Notes under the pieces: model-generated
Seen by the model: the letters and a program-made list of their open reading frames with translations, nothing else
The model's database searches: none
What the model was told of the DNA's origin: nothing
Made by a program: the position numbers and the translations under genes
Assembly: GCA_958295665.1 (NCBI GenBank)
Contig: OY282559.1
Location: 133,589,241 to 133,653,240, forward strand
Origin: Tipula vernalis
Taxonomy: Eukaryota > Arthropoda > Insecta > Diptera > Tipulidae
Direction: 5' to 3'
DNA: 64,000 bases
In this document: in pieces, positions 9,821-21,060 of the stretch
Layout: each line of letters begins with the position of its first letter
How positions within the stretch are numbered: the stretch's first letter is position 1

Positions 9821-12800
9821 TATAGTATAAAAGACTCTAGAGTATTAAGTCTAAAGGATAATACAAATTTCGGGCAATTATACCCAATTTAAAAGAACGA
9901 GATGTTTTGCAAACGAAGGGATTCCAGAATTGAACGAAATAACACGTCCGCGAACCCTATTGTGAATGAGCTTTGCCTCAAAATAATGTACCAAATTGAA
10001 TGTAAAAAAAAAATTAAAGATTAAAGTCTAAAGTCGAAAGTAAAAAATTTAATGCTTAAAGTCTAAAATAAGTCTAAATAATGTCAGACTAAAGTTTAGG
10101 TTCCCAAGACTAATGTATAAAGTAGTATAAATTCGAATGCCTAATATCCAATATTTAATGTCTAATATATAAAGCCTGAAGTCGAAAAACCGAATGTCTA
10201 AAGACAATAGCCTTAATTATAAAATATAAAGTTTAAAGTTTAATGTTTCAAGTGTAAAGTGTAAAAAAATTCAAAAGTTTAATGATCAAACTGAAGTCTA
10301 AGGTCTAAAGTCGATCTTGGCAAATAAAAAGTTTGAAGTCTTAACGAAGTCTAAATAAATTCTAAAGCCTAAAATCTAAAGCTTAAAGTCTTAAGATTAA
10401 TGTCTAAAGATAAAAGTCTACTGTCTTAAATTTAAAGTCGAAAATAATCACTCTAAAGTCTTAAATCGGACTACAGCCTAAATTCTAAAGTCTAATATTT
10501 AAAGTCTAAAGGCTAAAGTCAAAAATCCAAATCTAAAGCCCAAAGTTTAAAGTTAAAAGTCTAAAGCCTGAAGTCTAAGTAAAGTCGATAGAAAAAATTA
10601 AAAGTCTAAAGTCTTAATTAAGTCTAAAGTTAAAAGTCTAATGTTAAAAGACTGAAGTCTAAAATCTAAGTCTAAAGTTTAAAGTCTAAATTCTATAGTG
10701 TAAAGACTAAGGCAGTGATTCTCAACCGCTGTGCCGCGGCACTTTTGTGTGCCGCGAAATTCTAAAAGTGTTCCGCCAAAATTTAGATATATAATTACGT
10801 TAATATTATCAAATAATATGATTTAAAAAAAAAAATCCTTCTAACAGGAATAGATATTTAAATCCATAAAAAAAATTTAAATAAAAGTGTGCCGCAACGT
10901 TGAGAATCACTGGTCTAAGGTCTAAAACAGACAGTCTTAAGTCTTAAGTATCTTAATTCTAAAGTTTAAAGTTTAAATTGTAAATTCTTAAGTTTAAAAA
11001 AAGTTTTAATTCTAAAATCTAAGGTCTATAGTTTAAAATAAACAATATAAAGTTTAAAATCTAAATTAAAAACAAAATCTTAAGGGTAATGCCTAAAATT
11101 CGAAGCCTTAAAGTTTAAAGCTAAAATTCTAAAGTTACAAATTGAAAGTCTACGTACAGTCTAGACTCTAAAGTCTGATAAGTTGAAAGTCTAAAGTCTA
11201 ATCCTTACGGTCTAAATTCAAAATTCTAAAGCTTAAAGTTTTATACCGAAAATCTAAAATCAAAAGCCTAAATTATAGAATCAGAAGTGTAAAGTGTCAA
11301 AAGTTTAATACCCAAACTGAAGTCTAAGGTCTAAAGTCGATCTTGGCAAAAGTATAAAGTCTTAATGAAGTCTAAATAAATTCTAAAGCCTAAAATCCAA
11401 AGTTTCAAGTCTAAAGATTAATGTCTAAAGTTAAAAGTCTAAACTTTACCGTCTTAAATTTAAAGTCAAAAATAAACACTCTAAAGTGCTAAGTCTGAGT
11501 AAAGCCTAAAATCTAAAGTCGAAACCCGAAATCTAAAGCTCTAAGTCTAAAGTTAAAAGTCTAAAATCAAAAATCTAATACCTAAAGTCTAAAGTAATTC
11601 TAAGCTCTAAAGTCGATAAAGAAAGTTACAAATCTAAAGTTTTAATTAAGTCTAAAGTTAAAAGTCTAATGTTAAAAGGCTGAAGTCTAAAATCTAAGCC
11701 TAAAGTTTAAAGTCTAAATACTATAGTCTCGATTCTAAAATCTAAAGTCTAAAATAAACACTCTAAAGTGTTAAGTCTGACTAAAGCCTAAAATCTAAAG
11801 TCTAAAGGTTTAAGTCAAAAACCGAAATCTAAAGCTCTAAGTCTAAAGTTAAATGTCTAAAGTCAAAAGTATAAAACCTAAAGTCTAAAGTCTGAATTCT
11901 AAGGTCTAAAGTCGATAGAGAAAATTAAAAGTCTAAAGTTTTAATTAAGTCTAAATATAAAAGTTTAATTTTAAAAAACTGAAATCTAAAATCTATGCCT
12001 AAAGTTTAAAGTCTAAATACTATAGTCTAAAGTCTCGATTCTAAAATCTAAATGAAAAAACAAAATCTTAAGTGTAATGCCTAAAACATGAAGCCTAAAG
12101 TCAAAAGCCGATAGTCTAACACAAAAAGTCAGAAACCGAAAGTCCAAATTATAAAGTCTAAAGTCTAAGGTGGAAAGTCAAAAATTGAAAGTCTCAAGTT
12201 CAAAAATAAACATTCTAAAATCTTAAGTCTGGATAAAGTCGAAAATGTAAGCGTTAGACCCTAAAGTCTAAGCCCGTAGACGAATACCGAAATCTAGAGC
12301 CTAAAGTCGGAAACAAAAAGTTTAAATTATAAAATCTAAAGTCTAAATTAAAATTCTAACGTCAAAAGTGTAATACTTAAAGCTTAAAGCCTGAAGTTTG
12401 AAGTTTGAAGTCTAAGGTCATAAGTCAACAGTGAAAAATTGAAAGTCTAAAGTTTAGTTAAAAGTCTAAACTCTAAAGTTCAAATTCTAAAATAAACAGT
12501 CTTAAGTCTTAAGTGTAAAGTTTAAGGTGTTAATTCTAAAGTCTATAGCCTTAAGATGTAAACCGATAGTCTAAAGCCAAAAGTCAGAATCCAAAAGTCT
12601 AAATTATAAAGTCCAAAGTGAAAAGTCAAAAATTGAAATTCTAAAGTTTATAATAAACTGTCTAAAGTCTTAAGTCTAAATAAAGTCGAAAATCTAAAAT
12701 CTAATGCTTAAAAGCTTAAGTCGAAATATTAATCCCATAGTTAAAAGTCTACAGTCTGGAATCTGAAGTCTAAGGTCTAAAGTCGATAGTGAAAAACTTA

Positions 12801-13370
12801 AAGTCTAAAGTCTTAATTAGGTCTAAAGTCTAACTTGAAAGTCTAAGTCTAAAGTGTAAAGTCCAAAGTCAAACAGTATAAAGTCTTAAGTCTAAATAAA
12901 GTCTAAAATCTAGACTATAATGCCTTAAGTCTGAAGCCTAAAGTCAAAAACCGATAGTCTAAATCCAAAAGTCGGAAACCGAAACTATAAACTATAAAGT
13001 CTAATTTCTAAAGTGGAAAGTTAAAAATTAGAAGTCTAAAGTTTAAAGTTTAAATTCTAATGCCTAAAATCTAAAGACGATAGTCGAAAATTGAAAGTCT
13101 ATGGCTAAAAGTTTTAATTAAATCTAATTAAAGACTAAATTTAAAGTTTAATGTTTAAAGTATAAAGTTCTATGTCTAAAAACCTAAAGTCTAAAACCAA
13201 AAGTCAAAAGCTAAAAGTTGGAATCGAAAGTCTAAATTATAAAATCAAATGCCAAAGATTAAAGTTTAAAGTTAAGTCTTAAGTGTAAAGTCTAAAGTCT
13301 AAAGTTTAAAGATTCAACTCTAATGTCTTAAATCTTTTATAAAGTCTAAATTCTAATTCTAATGTTTGGG
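9821..13370. repeat. TCTAAAG heptamer array, second block, with nested duplications
   Basis: The same degenerate heptamer as at 1-6680. Internal tandem duplications are visible: GTCTAAAGTCGATCTTGG occurs around 10303 and again around 11329 (period about 1026), and AATAAACACTCTAAAGTG occurs at 11471 and 11753 (period about 282). A hAT-like MITE sits at 10713-10912. No genes. Confidence 0.85.
10713..10912. mobile_element. 200-bp hAT-type MITE
   Basis: Perfect 14-bp terminal inverted repeats CAGTGATTCTCAAC and GTTGAGAATCACTG. They are flanked by an 8-bp target duplication, GACTAAGG (10705-10712) and GTCTAAGG (10913-10920), with one mismatch. Eight-bp duplications and CAGTG-type termini are hAT superfamily hallmarks. 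The interior is AT-rich with GC palindromes (TGTGCCGCGGCAC), has no reading frame and so depends on a transposase elsewhere. Confidence 0.92.
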
Positions 13371-14338
13371 TTGTTCAGAGCTTAGTTCGGAAAACCATGC
13401 GCTTGAACTTTGATTTTTGTAGGTACAAGCTTTTAGGTTTTGGTATCGAATCAAAAAGTCAATGTTTCAGAAATTTTTTGACGGATTTCAAATATTTGGA
13501 AAACATAACCTGACTTGCTTCTTAATAAGGGAACGGAGTTCAAGATCTTTGCCTTGAACCAAACATTGGAGCCAGTATGGTGAAATGATCAAAAATGCTC
13601 GTAAACTTTTAATGAAAAGTTCCCTTCTTGTGCGGCCACAGAATTGCTCGAAATTTTTACTCATCTGAAATTACCTAAAATATCGTCAAACCTATCAACT
13701 TCAGCCATGAAGCCTTTTTTATCTTAGAATTTTTAGTGACAAGTGAATGGGACATTTGTGAAACTTACAAGTTTCCATATTTGGTGTCAAGGCATCCCAT
13801 TATTGCAACTATTATCAGAGCAGCTCATATCATAGGTAACCTATACTAAAGGCACAATGGCCGATTTAATTGATGGATGTTTAGGTGAAGAGATTTGACT
13901 CCGAAATTACTTCGTTTGCGCAAAGAGTGTGGGAGCAGCAAAATATAAATTTATGCCGTACATCCGAAATTTTATTTATCCGAATATCTTCCGGTAAGAA
14001 TTATCAAAGGCTGACAAATATTGAATAAATGTATGGAATAAGTTGTCATCTATGCGCAATCCGGTCATGCTATAGGCTGGTTTGAGGAATTTTATGGTAT
14101 AAATTTAGCACTTTCCTATTTTGATTTTTCGCGTTTGTATCGATCAACAGTTTTGAGAACAGTCTTCTTTTACATATAATGTGAAATCAATTTAAAATTC
14201 TGTACAACCGAAAGATTGGCCGAAATATTAATTTACCAAACTTCTTAGCCAAATATGGTAATTGCGCCACGTTTTATCTCACTCTAGCTAAACAAACGAG
14301 CGCACGCATTGAATTATTCCAAATACCATCGTTAGATA

Positions 14339-14417
14339 ATGTTGTTCAAATACCTGAACGTTGTCACATTAATCGCGTTCGATATTATTTTTACGAGCGA
14401 TATCCAATTCAACTCAG
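14339..14417 (+). CDS. Weak candidate first exon with signal-peptide-like N-terminus
   Basis: ATG at 14339 opens MLFKYLNVVTLIAFDIIF followed by TSDIQFNS, a hydrophobic leader, and runs to CAG|GTAAGTC, a strong 5' splice site at 14417/14418. Reading through the donor gives 82 codons ending at 14587, with no recognisable domain. If real, it would be the first coding exon of a secreted or membrane protein whose other exons I cannot find. A chance hydrophobic frame next to a chance donor is a real alternative. Confidence 0.2.
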
Positions 14418-15295
14418 GTAAGTCACAAATCCATATTGATTATCAAACACATTTAATTGAGTTCAATCAACTTCATCGCACATGCACGTACATCTTGTTA
14501 CTCGCCTGTTTCGTCTGTATTGTGTATAAATGCCAAACAATAATTTTGTTGAATGTATATAGTAAAATACAATTATATCACCGCTGAGGAATACGCCAGG
14601 TAATTGTTAATTGAATTGATTTGTTTACACTAAGACTCGTATGAATGCTTTACGCTTATATACGGTTCAACATATTGGTCCACAGTCTGGCACATTATAC
14701 CCAAAATAAACTGATTGCAAAATGAAATACAAAAACCTTTCTTAAATTGATTTTTTATTTTTTTTGTTTGTTATAATGGCTGACAATGACAACTATACAA
14801 TAAACCAAATATTTATGTGTTAAGCTGTTTTGTGTGTGAATTAGAAATTCGTTTTGGCAAAACAAAAAAGATTTTCGCAATTATGTTAATCGCGTAATCA
14901 TATGTTCATAATATATGTACATACAAGAAAAAATTGTAACACTTTTTAAAAATCAATTCGCGCGCGTATATCGTTCAAATCAAAAGTTAACTCGAATCAA
15001 ATTATGGATGCCTTACGTAATTTAAATTATGTATACAAGCAAAATAATCTCTGGATTTCCGTTTTAATAATTTGAGTGTTTTTTTTTTGCTGCGGCTCTC
15101 CATGTCTAACTAGGCAAAAAATAAATTGTGTCGAATTTCACGGGTTTTGTTTATATTTATAGCAGGTTTATAGTTGTATAGAGTCCCGTTTTATAATATT
15201 TCGGTTATTTGTTTTTTTTTTTTTATTTTCGTTTGGTTAATTAAATATTTAAATATGCTTTAAATTACCCGCGTATATAAATATACCGCGTGAAA

Positions 15296-15339
15296 ATGCA
15301 ATTTTTAATTTTCGTACCGCTACTGATGTTGTGTGAAAG
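15296..15339 (+). CDS. Weak candidate signal-peptide exon
   Basis: ATG at 15296 in a good context (GTGAAAATGC) encodes MQFLIFVPLLMLCE and is followed by AAAG|GTAAGA, a consensus donor at 15339/15340. Reading through hits TAA at once, so the segment makes sense only if spliced. Short hydrophobic leader exons of this shape are common in insect secreted-protein genes. No partner exon is identified within the next 500 bp, where a transposon begins. Confidence 0.22.
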
Positions 15340-15756
15340 GTAAGAATTTTTTGAGTATGTTACGTAAAATTTTTCGCACGATTAAATTAATTGGATTGGT
15401 GATTTGAATATAAAATTTTATCGAATTTGGTAAATATAAATTTATATGTTGGGGAATTTTGGTACCGGAAATATGTAGCAGTGAGTTTTGTCGTGTAGCA
15501 TTTTTTACTGTGGTGACCACCATCTACACCGTAAAAAGTGTATATGAAAAGTGTGAGACCATTCTACGTGGCGAACAGCTTTTGCTATCTTGATGCAGCT
15601 TGAACTCCAGAAATCCCATATATGTATATTCAACCTTTTTATAGTCTATATTTCAATAAAATTCAATTTAGGTTTTAAATCATTTGAACGTTCATGACAA
15701 CGATACCACATCCACTGTTGAATGTGAAATGTTTTTAGTTAGTATACTCAGTTTCA

Positions 15757-15856
15757 TCAAAATCGGTATAATAATTTTGGTGATTATCTCGACCTTACCA
15801 TTTCCTCGTGGAACTCCGGTTGCCACTATATGTACATCGACGGTTTGTTCGTCATA
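15757..15856 (-). pseudogene. Gypsy integrase core, C-terminal side
   Basis: The minus strand reads VDVHIVATGVPRGNGKVE and then a hydrophobic helix, the region around the catalytic Glu of retroviral-type integrases. The N-terminal half lies on the other side of the LINE at 19665 onward. When the LINE and one copy of the 8-bp duplication are ignored, the frame is continuous and 35 residues separate the second Asp from this Glu, matching DD35E. One in-frame stop lies between them. Confidence 0.75.
15849..15856. repeat. 8-bp target-site duplication of LINE copy 3 (partner 19665-19672)
   Basis: TCGTCATA on both sides of the element, supported independently by the continuity of the integrase frame across it. 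Confidence 0.85.
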
Positions 15857-15949
15857 ATATTATTATTATTGATTGATTGAAGGGGCATGTGGGCGATAAG
15901 CCACCTCGGACTGCGACCTAAAAGATCTATTTTGCTGGACCCTACTTAA

Positions 15950-16780
15950 TTATCCGTCCAGTCAATATTCAGGCTCTTAATGAATCTGATAATACTACCG
16001 GCCGGTACAAGAAACATACTATCTGGGCTCATTATTCTCCCTCCTAGATTTTGCAGTTTTTACTGGAAAATGGCTGGGCATTGGCACAGAACATGTTCCG
16101 CTGATTCCGCTTCCAAATCGCAGAAGCGACATCCATCTGTCGCACTTAGGCCCATCTTCTTAAGGTGATACCTTAAAGGGACTGACCTATGACGAAGCCA
16201 GTAAGCAGCCTCAATTCAGGTTTCCTAAGATCAAGATACTCCTTTACCCTGACAGACGAAAGTGATATACATTTCTTCGCCTGTCGCAAACCTGGAATTC
16301 AATGCCAGTAGGAGGACTTTTGTACATCCTCCCTGCGTTTTACCGCTGCTCTCAAGTATCCCTTAGTGACGCCGCAGAAGGGTTCTGGTCCAATAAATGG
16401 AAAGGCAGAACTCTCACGGGCGAGGCCATCAGCAGCTTAATTTCCTTTGATTCCAGTATGACCTGGAACCAACATAAGTGTTATCTTATTTGAGCCTGCC
16501 AGGTGTTTGATAACCTTCAGAGAATCCCATACTAGACTTGACTCAACGCTATAAGACCTAAGAGCCTTTAAGGGCGATTGGCGGTCTGATACAATATAAA
16601 TTTTTGCATCGTTTAGGCCTTTTGCTATGCCTATCCTAGCGCAAAGTTCTATAGCATGTACTTCTGCTTGAAAAACGGTAGCATTGGTACCCAAAGACTT
16701 CGAGAGGGCAGTGCCACTCCCGTGTATTTCTATCCCCGCCCCAACTTCCGTTTTTGATCCATCTGTAAACCATACCATGG
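15950..16780 (-). pseudogene. LINE RNase H and C-terminal domain (copy 3)
   Basis: 16437-16778 reads MVWFTDGSKTEVGAG, FQAEVHAIELCARIGI, YIVSDRQSPLKAL and LVPGHTGIKGN, then breaks by stop; copy 2 has an almost identical protein at 8029-8380. Downstream, 15950-16430 in other frames covers the KEC/LRLLTGF region and the CxxC...H....C segment, with frameshifts. Cannot make a functional protein. Confidence 0.85.
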
Positions 16781-17039
16781 ACTACCTCCACACACCTCGG
16801 TCAGGTAACCTAATACAAAATGGTTTGTGGAAATCCGGTTTAGCTGGCATACCAGATGACCCACCACATTACTTGGTTTCTGCCTGCGTTTTCAGGGCCA
16901 TAATTGCAGCATCCATTTTAACATGCAGGTGTAACGGTGTCAATCCTAGAAGTGACTCCTTCGCAGCGGTTGGACATGTTTTCATTGAGCCCGTAACACC
17001 GATCCAGGCTATAAGCTGAACCTTATTCAATAAAGTTTG

Positions 17040-17906
17040 CGTTGCCTTCTGCTCAGTTTTAGGCCATCATACAACCGATGCGTAGGTAACCATAGGCCTA
17101 ATGATTGTAAGAAATGACCAGTACATCATTTTTGGTTGTAGTCCCCAAGTACGCCCATAGAGTCTTTGACAGGCCCAGAAAGCCTTGATGGCTCTATCTT
17201 GAACTTTCAACAAATGTTGCTTCCAGTTCAGTTTTTGATCTAGGATAACCCCTATCGTATAACGAGAAAGCTGTAAGCGCGAGCTTTTTCCTCCTCGGAA
17301 AAGGAACAATGCCAGTTTTGTTTGGATTGAAAGTAAGTCCTTCCTGGTAACACCACTGCCATATTATATTGAATGCATTTTACATGCGATCAGAAATAAC
17401 CTCATCAAACTTGCCTCTGATTATGATAGCCACATCATCCGCATAGCCCTGGGCATCAAATCCATGGCTACTCAAAAGGACCAGTAGTCTGTCAATAACC
17501 AATGACCACAAAAGAGGAGATAGTACGCCTCCTTGAGGAGAGTCGCCATCTAGTCTGGCAGCAATCTCCCGATGTTTCACCTAATTGTAGAAAGCGAAAC
17601 CCTTTTTTCCATTGCTGCCCTCTCTATCGATCCATAGGAGGTATTATCACACGCCCCCTCAATATCCACAAAGGCCCAAAGGGCAATTTCTTTGTATGTC
17701 ACCGCTTTATCAATCCTCGTGACTAGACCGCTAAGGGCCATCACAGTGTATTTACCAGTTTGATAGGCAAACTCGCTGAGGCTAATTGGCCGATATGCCG
17801 TGGCCTGGGTGTCTCGACGACCCCTTCCCCTCCTTTGGTATAAAAACCACATTAACCTTTCTCCACAGTTTTGGAATATATTGATTGATTTAATAGTTAA
17901 AAGCAT
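17040..17906 (-). pseudogene. LINE reverse transcriptase (copy 3), frameshifted
   Basis: Segments in three frames: 17577-17906 (MWFLYQRRGRGRRDTQ, AYRPISLSEFAYQTGKYTVM, WAFVDIEGACDNTSYG), 17380-17580 (SPQGGVLSPLLWSLVIDRLL, GYADDVAI) and 17067-17309 (VILDQKLNWKQHLL, GRTWGLQPKMMYW). Compared with copy 2, motif A has Phe to Cys (GAFDN to GACDN), a short deletion precedes PQGG, and another removes the strand before the VILDQ segment. It keeps the Trp that is a stop in copy 2. Confidence 0.88.
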
Positions 17907-18845
17907 GAATTAGCATACCATTTTGAAGTAAAGCTTGAAAGATACCGTTCCCTCCAGCGGATTTGAAAGGTTTGAAAGACCCAATACCCCATCGCACCTT
18001 GCTGGGTGTGAACATTTTTCCAGAGAGACCCCAGATTCTACTGTGAGGCGCATAGGCCACCTCACCTGAGGCATCATGCGGGTCTTCTTCGACTCCTACC
18101 ACTACTGAATCCGGAAAGTGGGTCTCTAACAGTACCTCTACGGTTTCCCTCCGGTTTCTAGTTAACCTTCCATCTTGCTTCTGGAAAAGTCCTAAACCAT
18201 TTGAATGATCCCTGGAAAGGACTTTCTGGAGACGAGCTGCAGATGGCATTTCATTGATTCCCTCACAGAAATTCCTGCAGGTAGCTCTTTTAGATCTTCT
18301 TAATTCGAGATTATATTCTGTCCAGGCCATCTTATATTCGCCCCATTCACCGGTGCGTTTAGTCCTGTTGATCTTATCGATTTTTTCCTCAGTTTACCCA
18401 GCGTTCCGTTTCACAAAGGGACCATCTTTGTGGACTCTCTGCGCTTAACCGGGCAGCTGTTCTCGTAAGCCAAGTGTATAGAATTATGCAGCTGGTTTGA
18501 ACAGATATCCAAACCCTCTAGAGGCTCTATGTTCCTCACAACCAAGGGAGTTACTGATTCGAGTGAGACCCTATAAGAGTCCCAGTCGGTCAGTTTTGGA
18601 ATTCTAATTTCCTACCGCTGCATGGTCTCGGCCCCCAAATCGAATCTGATGTGCAAGTGATCCGATAATGAGGCCTCTTCAGACACATGCCAGTTTTTGA
18701 CCAGATCGCTGGAATGCGGACTAGCAAGTGTCAAATCTAATAATCGGATTTATAAAAGTAGGTATCCTTCCCCTATTGACAATATCTACATTATTTGAGA
18801 TCAGAAATTCAAAAAGGTACTCACCAGGTAGGAACAGTAAGGTAC
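17890..18845 (-). pseudogene. LINE endonuclease C-terminus and linker (copy 3)
   Basis: Around 18840-18640 the reading is EYLFEFLISNNVDIVNRG, then TFINP and SDHLHIRFDL, which match the end of the endonuclease of the LINE at 34887-40554 (SFFDYLMSTN, SDHRYLTY). 17890-18330 then gives the linker (LRRSKRATCRNFCEG, THFPDSVVVG, GSFKPFKSAGGNG). Several stops. Most of the endonuclease upstream is deleted. Confidence 0.75.
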
Positions 18846-19465
18846 AGTAAGGACAACCTCAGGAAAACCAGAGGGCAAGATTCCAACGATCTCCGACTCC
18901 GCGGCCTGCCTAAAGATAACTCCAGATCGGACCGCAGAACCCGAGACCGCCGGGACAGATTCTTCCCCCTGGCCTTTTATGTCCCGGTGGAGTACCCTCA
19001 TCCAACCGGATTTGCTTCGACGGTGGGGTCTCAGTAAGAGCACAAGTCTCCCTTTGTGGCCACACCCCCAGAAGCCTTGTCTCGCTTCCGGGAGTTTTGC
19101 GCTCAGCAAGAAGCCTCTTATACCGCTTTTTCGCGGCACTACACATTTTCACGCGAGGAGCCGCGACAGGTTTGTCAGTGGTGTGGACCTTACCTTTCGC
19201 GTCCTCTCCGACGTCTTAGCCTCCCTGCTTTCACATAGGAGATACCCCCACTTACGGGGTCGAGTCCTCATCTCCTGGACCGAGTCCTCATCTCCTGAAC
19301 TAATTTCTCAAGCACCGAACGGAGCTCCCCATCCGATGGACCACTCATCGATAGTCCCACAGCGGAAAGAGGGCCGAGGTCCCCGAAAACCACTAAGTAA
19401 CTATCGCTGGTGAGTGACGCTTTAGGAACGTCACCATCCCTATTTTTATTTACTTTGTTTGACAT
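18846..19465 (-). pseudogene. LINE ORF1 N-terminal region (copy 3)
   Basis: ATG at 19463-19465 opens MSNKVNKNRDGDVPKASL and continues to ELRSVLEKLVQEMRTRS, stopping at 19268. A 20-bp tandem duplication (19258-19297) lies at this break and shifts the frame. Further on, another frame has AAKKRYKRLLAERK, resembling the PPAKKRYRNRRS text of ORF1 in the LINE at 34887-40554. The DUF4780-like part is missing through the internal deletion near 18845. Likely an RNA-binding protein in the intact element. Confidence 0.55.
19258..19297. repeat. 20-bp tandem duplication in LINE ORF1
   Basis: Two adjacent copies of a 20-mer containing CGAGTCCTCATCTCCTG (19261-19277 and 19281-19297). The length is not a multiple of three, so it shifts ORF1. 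Confidence 0.85.
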
Positions 19466-19664
19466 TTTATTCCCACGAGTTACTGGGAACTGAAAATCGC
19501 CTGTGGGATACCCAGCTTTAAGACAGGAAGGCTAAATAAAACTGGAAGGAGCCTGGTATCCAGAGTCCGCATACTTAGGACTGATTAACCTATCAGCCAT
19601 ATTCAAGGATTCCTCCTTTAGCGCCGTACTTTAGCCTGAAATGTACCAAATGCCAAAACCACCC

Positions 19665-19990
19665 TCGTCATATTAACTTTTGAACTCAATTGATGTAAAA
19701 CATGATCCGGCGTCGCATATTATTCGCCTTTGGTTTCACAATGTCATTTGTTGTACAGAGAATCGGTCTATGACTTCTTTAGTGGTAGTAGATGTCGTTG
19801 GATAAATCTTCGAATGTATTTTTCTACTTTATCGCTCAGTTTTTCAAGATAAAACTCTTGTTTGACAACATCTTGAAAATTTTTAGATGGAAAGTAATCA
19901 CTGTCTTATATCACATTATTAATTTGACACTGCATTTCTTCTGGTGCGACAACCAAACGTGAACCATCTTTCATTTTGTACAAGATATCA
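19665..19990 (-). pseudogene. Gypsy integrase zinc-binding segment and core, N-terminal side
   Basis: The minus strand reads LYKMKDGSRLVVAPEEMQCQ and, further on, FYLEKLSDKVEKYI, the wording of the HHCC region of Gypsy integrases. Nearer the LINE it reads IICDAGSCFTSIEFKS, containing the second catalytic Asp. Frameshifts and stops are frequent. The core continues beyond the LINE at 15848. Confidence 0.65.
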
Positions 19991-20164
19991 ATCGTCATAA
20001 TTTGGGTTAGTCGGAATCATTTAAGATTGTTAGTATCTATAAATGTGCATCTTTTTGTTTGATCGTATCGTTGGAAACTATTTGTCAAAGGTATTATCTA
20101 CGGTTGTCTTCATAAATTCGGGATTTACTCCCAATTAATCAACAACCATTATTTACGGCCTGTT

Positions 20165-20410
20165 TAATTATTTGTTTGAAGATTCGTTTTCTTAGTATAA
20201 TAATGTCATCAATGTAAATTATGACTTCACCTTTCTTAATAAACTTCTCGAACACGTTGTTCATAAATCATATAAACACGGCAGGGCTATAGCAATACAG
20301 AAAAGGCATTTTGATAAATTCGTATTGGTTTGAGTCTGTAATAAATGCTGTATATTTTCGGTTTTCACGATCTACATCTACAAGAAAGAAACATTCTTTC
20401 AAGTCCAGTA
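20165..20410 (-). pseudogene. Gypsy reverse transcriptase fragment
   Basis: The minus strand reads LLDLKECFFLVDVDRENRKY, then TAFITDSNQYEFIKMPF and, after a stop, GEVIIYIDDIIIL. These are palm motifs A and C of Ty3/Gypsy RTs; the first Asp (LDLK) and both Asp of YIDD are retained. The text beyond 20165 drops quickly into unrecognisable sequence, so connection and RNase H domains are lost. Confidence 0.75.
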
Positions 20411-20889
20411 AGTTTATTGTATACTATGTACTGTATTCTTTTCCATACTAATTTGCGGGCTAATTTGTTCACCTGTTCTTCCATATTCGGTATTGGTGTC
20501 GCTGTGCGACAGGTGTTTCATCTCTCAATATTATTTTGGCTACAATTTCAGTACCAACGTTCTTTTGCAGATTGTATTGTGTATTCAGATCCAATTTGAA
20601 ATCATCTACTTCAATTTCATTACTTGCAATGTTTCGTCATCATTAGGATTATTCTGCAAATCGCAGATTTCGTCTGTACTTTTTCTAGTCTATCGTTCGA
20701 TAGACAAAATCGACACCAATCTTTGTTTAAGTCGGATTTTTATGAACACATAACATTCCAAATTGGAAATCATAATCGTCAATTATAATCTTTGCTAGAC
20801 ATTCCTTTACTATTTACATATTTGAAGCCAATTCCATTGATTAATATAATTTTAGAAAATAATAGTGGTGAGATCCTAGCTTTACATAG

Positions 20890-21060
20890 ATGTTTACCAA
20901 ATTACCGTGATGCAACTTCCAGTATCAATTAAAGCGTTAATCGTACAGTGTTGGTTCACTGATTCGATTTTTGTCCAAACTCAAGGAATATCAAGCATTT
21001 TGGTCCGAGTTCTTTGTAACGACAATTTTTCGAATCGTATCTTGTAGATTTCGATATTAT
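20890..21060 (-). pseudogene. Gypsy protease and zinc-knuckle remnant
   Basis: The minus strand around 20900-20945 gives INALIDTGSCITVIW, the D-T/S-G active-site loop of a retroviral aspartic protease. About 90 bases upstream, a Cys-containing stretch (YKELGPKCL) looks like a damaged zinc knuckle of gag. The order before the RT agrees with a Gypsy gag-pol. Confidence 0.55.

Larger units (their letters stand above)
13371..15756. other. Non-repetitive AT-rich DNA, no confirmed gene
   Basis: No recognisable transposon proteins and no heptamer repeats. Low-complexity T runs occur near 14750-15220. Two short ATG-led segments followed by consensus splice donors (14339, 15296) are listed separately as weak exon candidates. 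Confidence 0.5.
15857..19664 (-). mobile_element. LOA-like LINE, copy 3 (same family as copy 2)
   Basis: The minus strand carries a 5' UTR and ORF1 start (19664-18846), joined by internal deletion to the end of the endonuclease (about 18840), then linker, RT, RNase H, C-terminal domain, 3' UTR and an AAT-rich tail (15857-15880). The tail and 3' UTR match copy 2 (8861-8946). An 8-bp duplication TCGTCATA flanks it. The 5' end at 19664 is therefore probably the true element start, making this copy full-length at both ends but internally deleted. Confidence 0.88.

Noticed and set aside
1..13370. Regular short repeats considered as a CRISPR array or telomere
   Set aside because: Units are degenerate and lack unique spacers; the heptamer TCTAAAG is not TTAGG, and the setting is a eukaryotic transposon-rich region.
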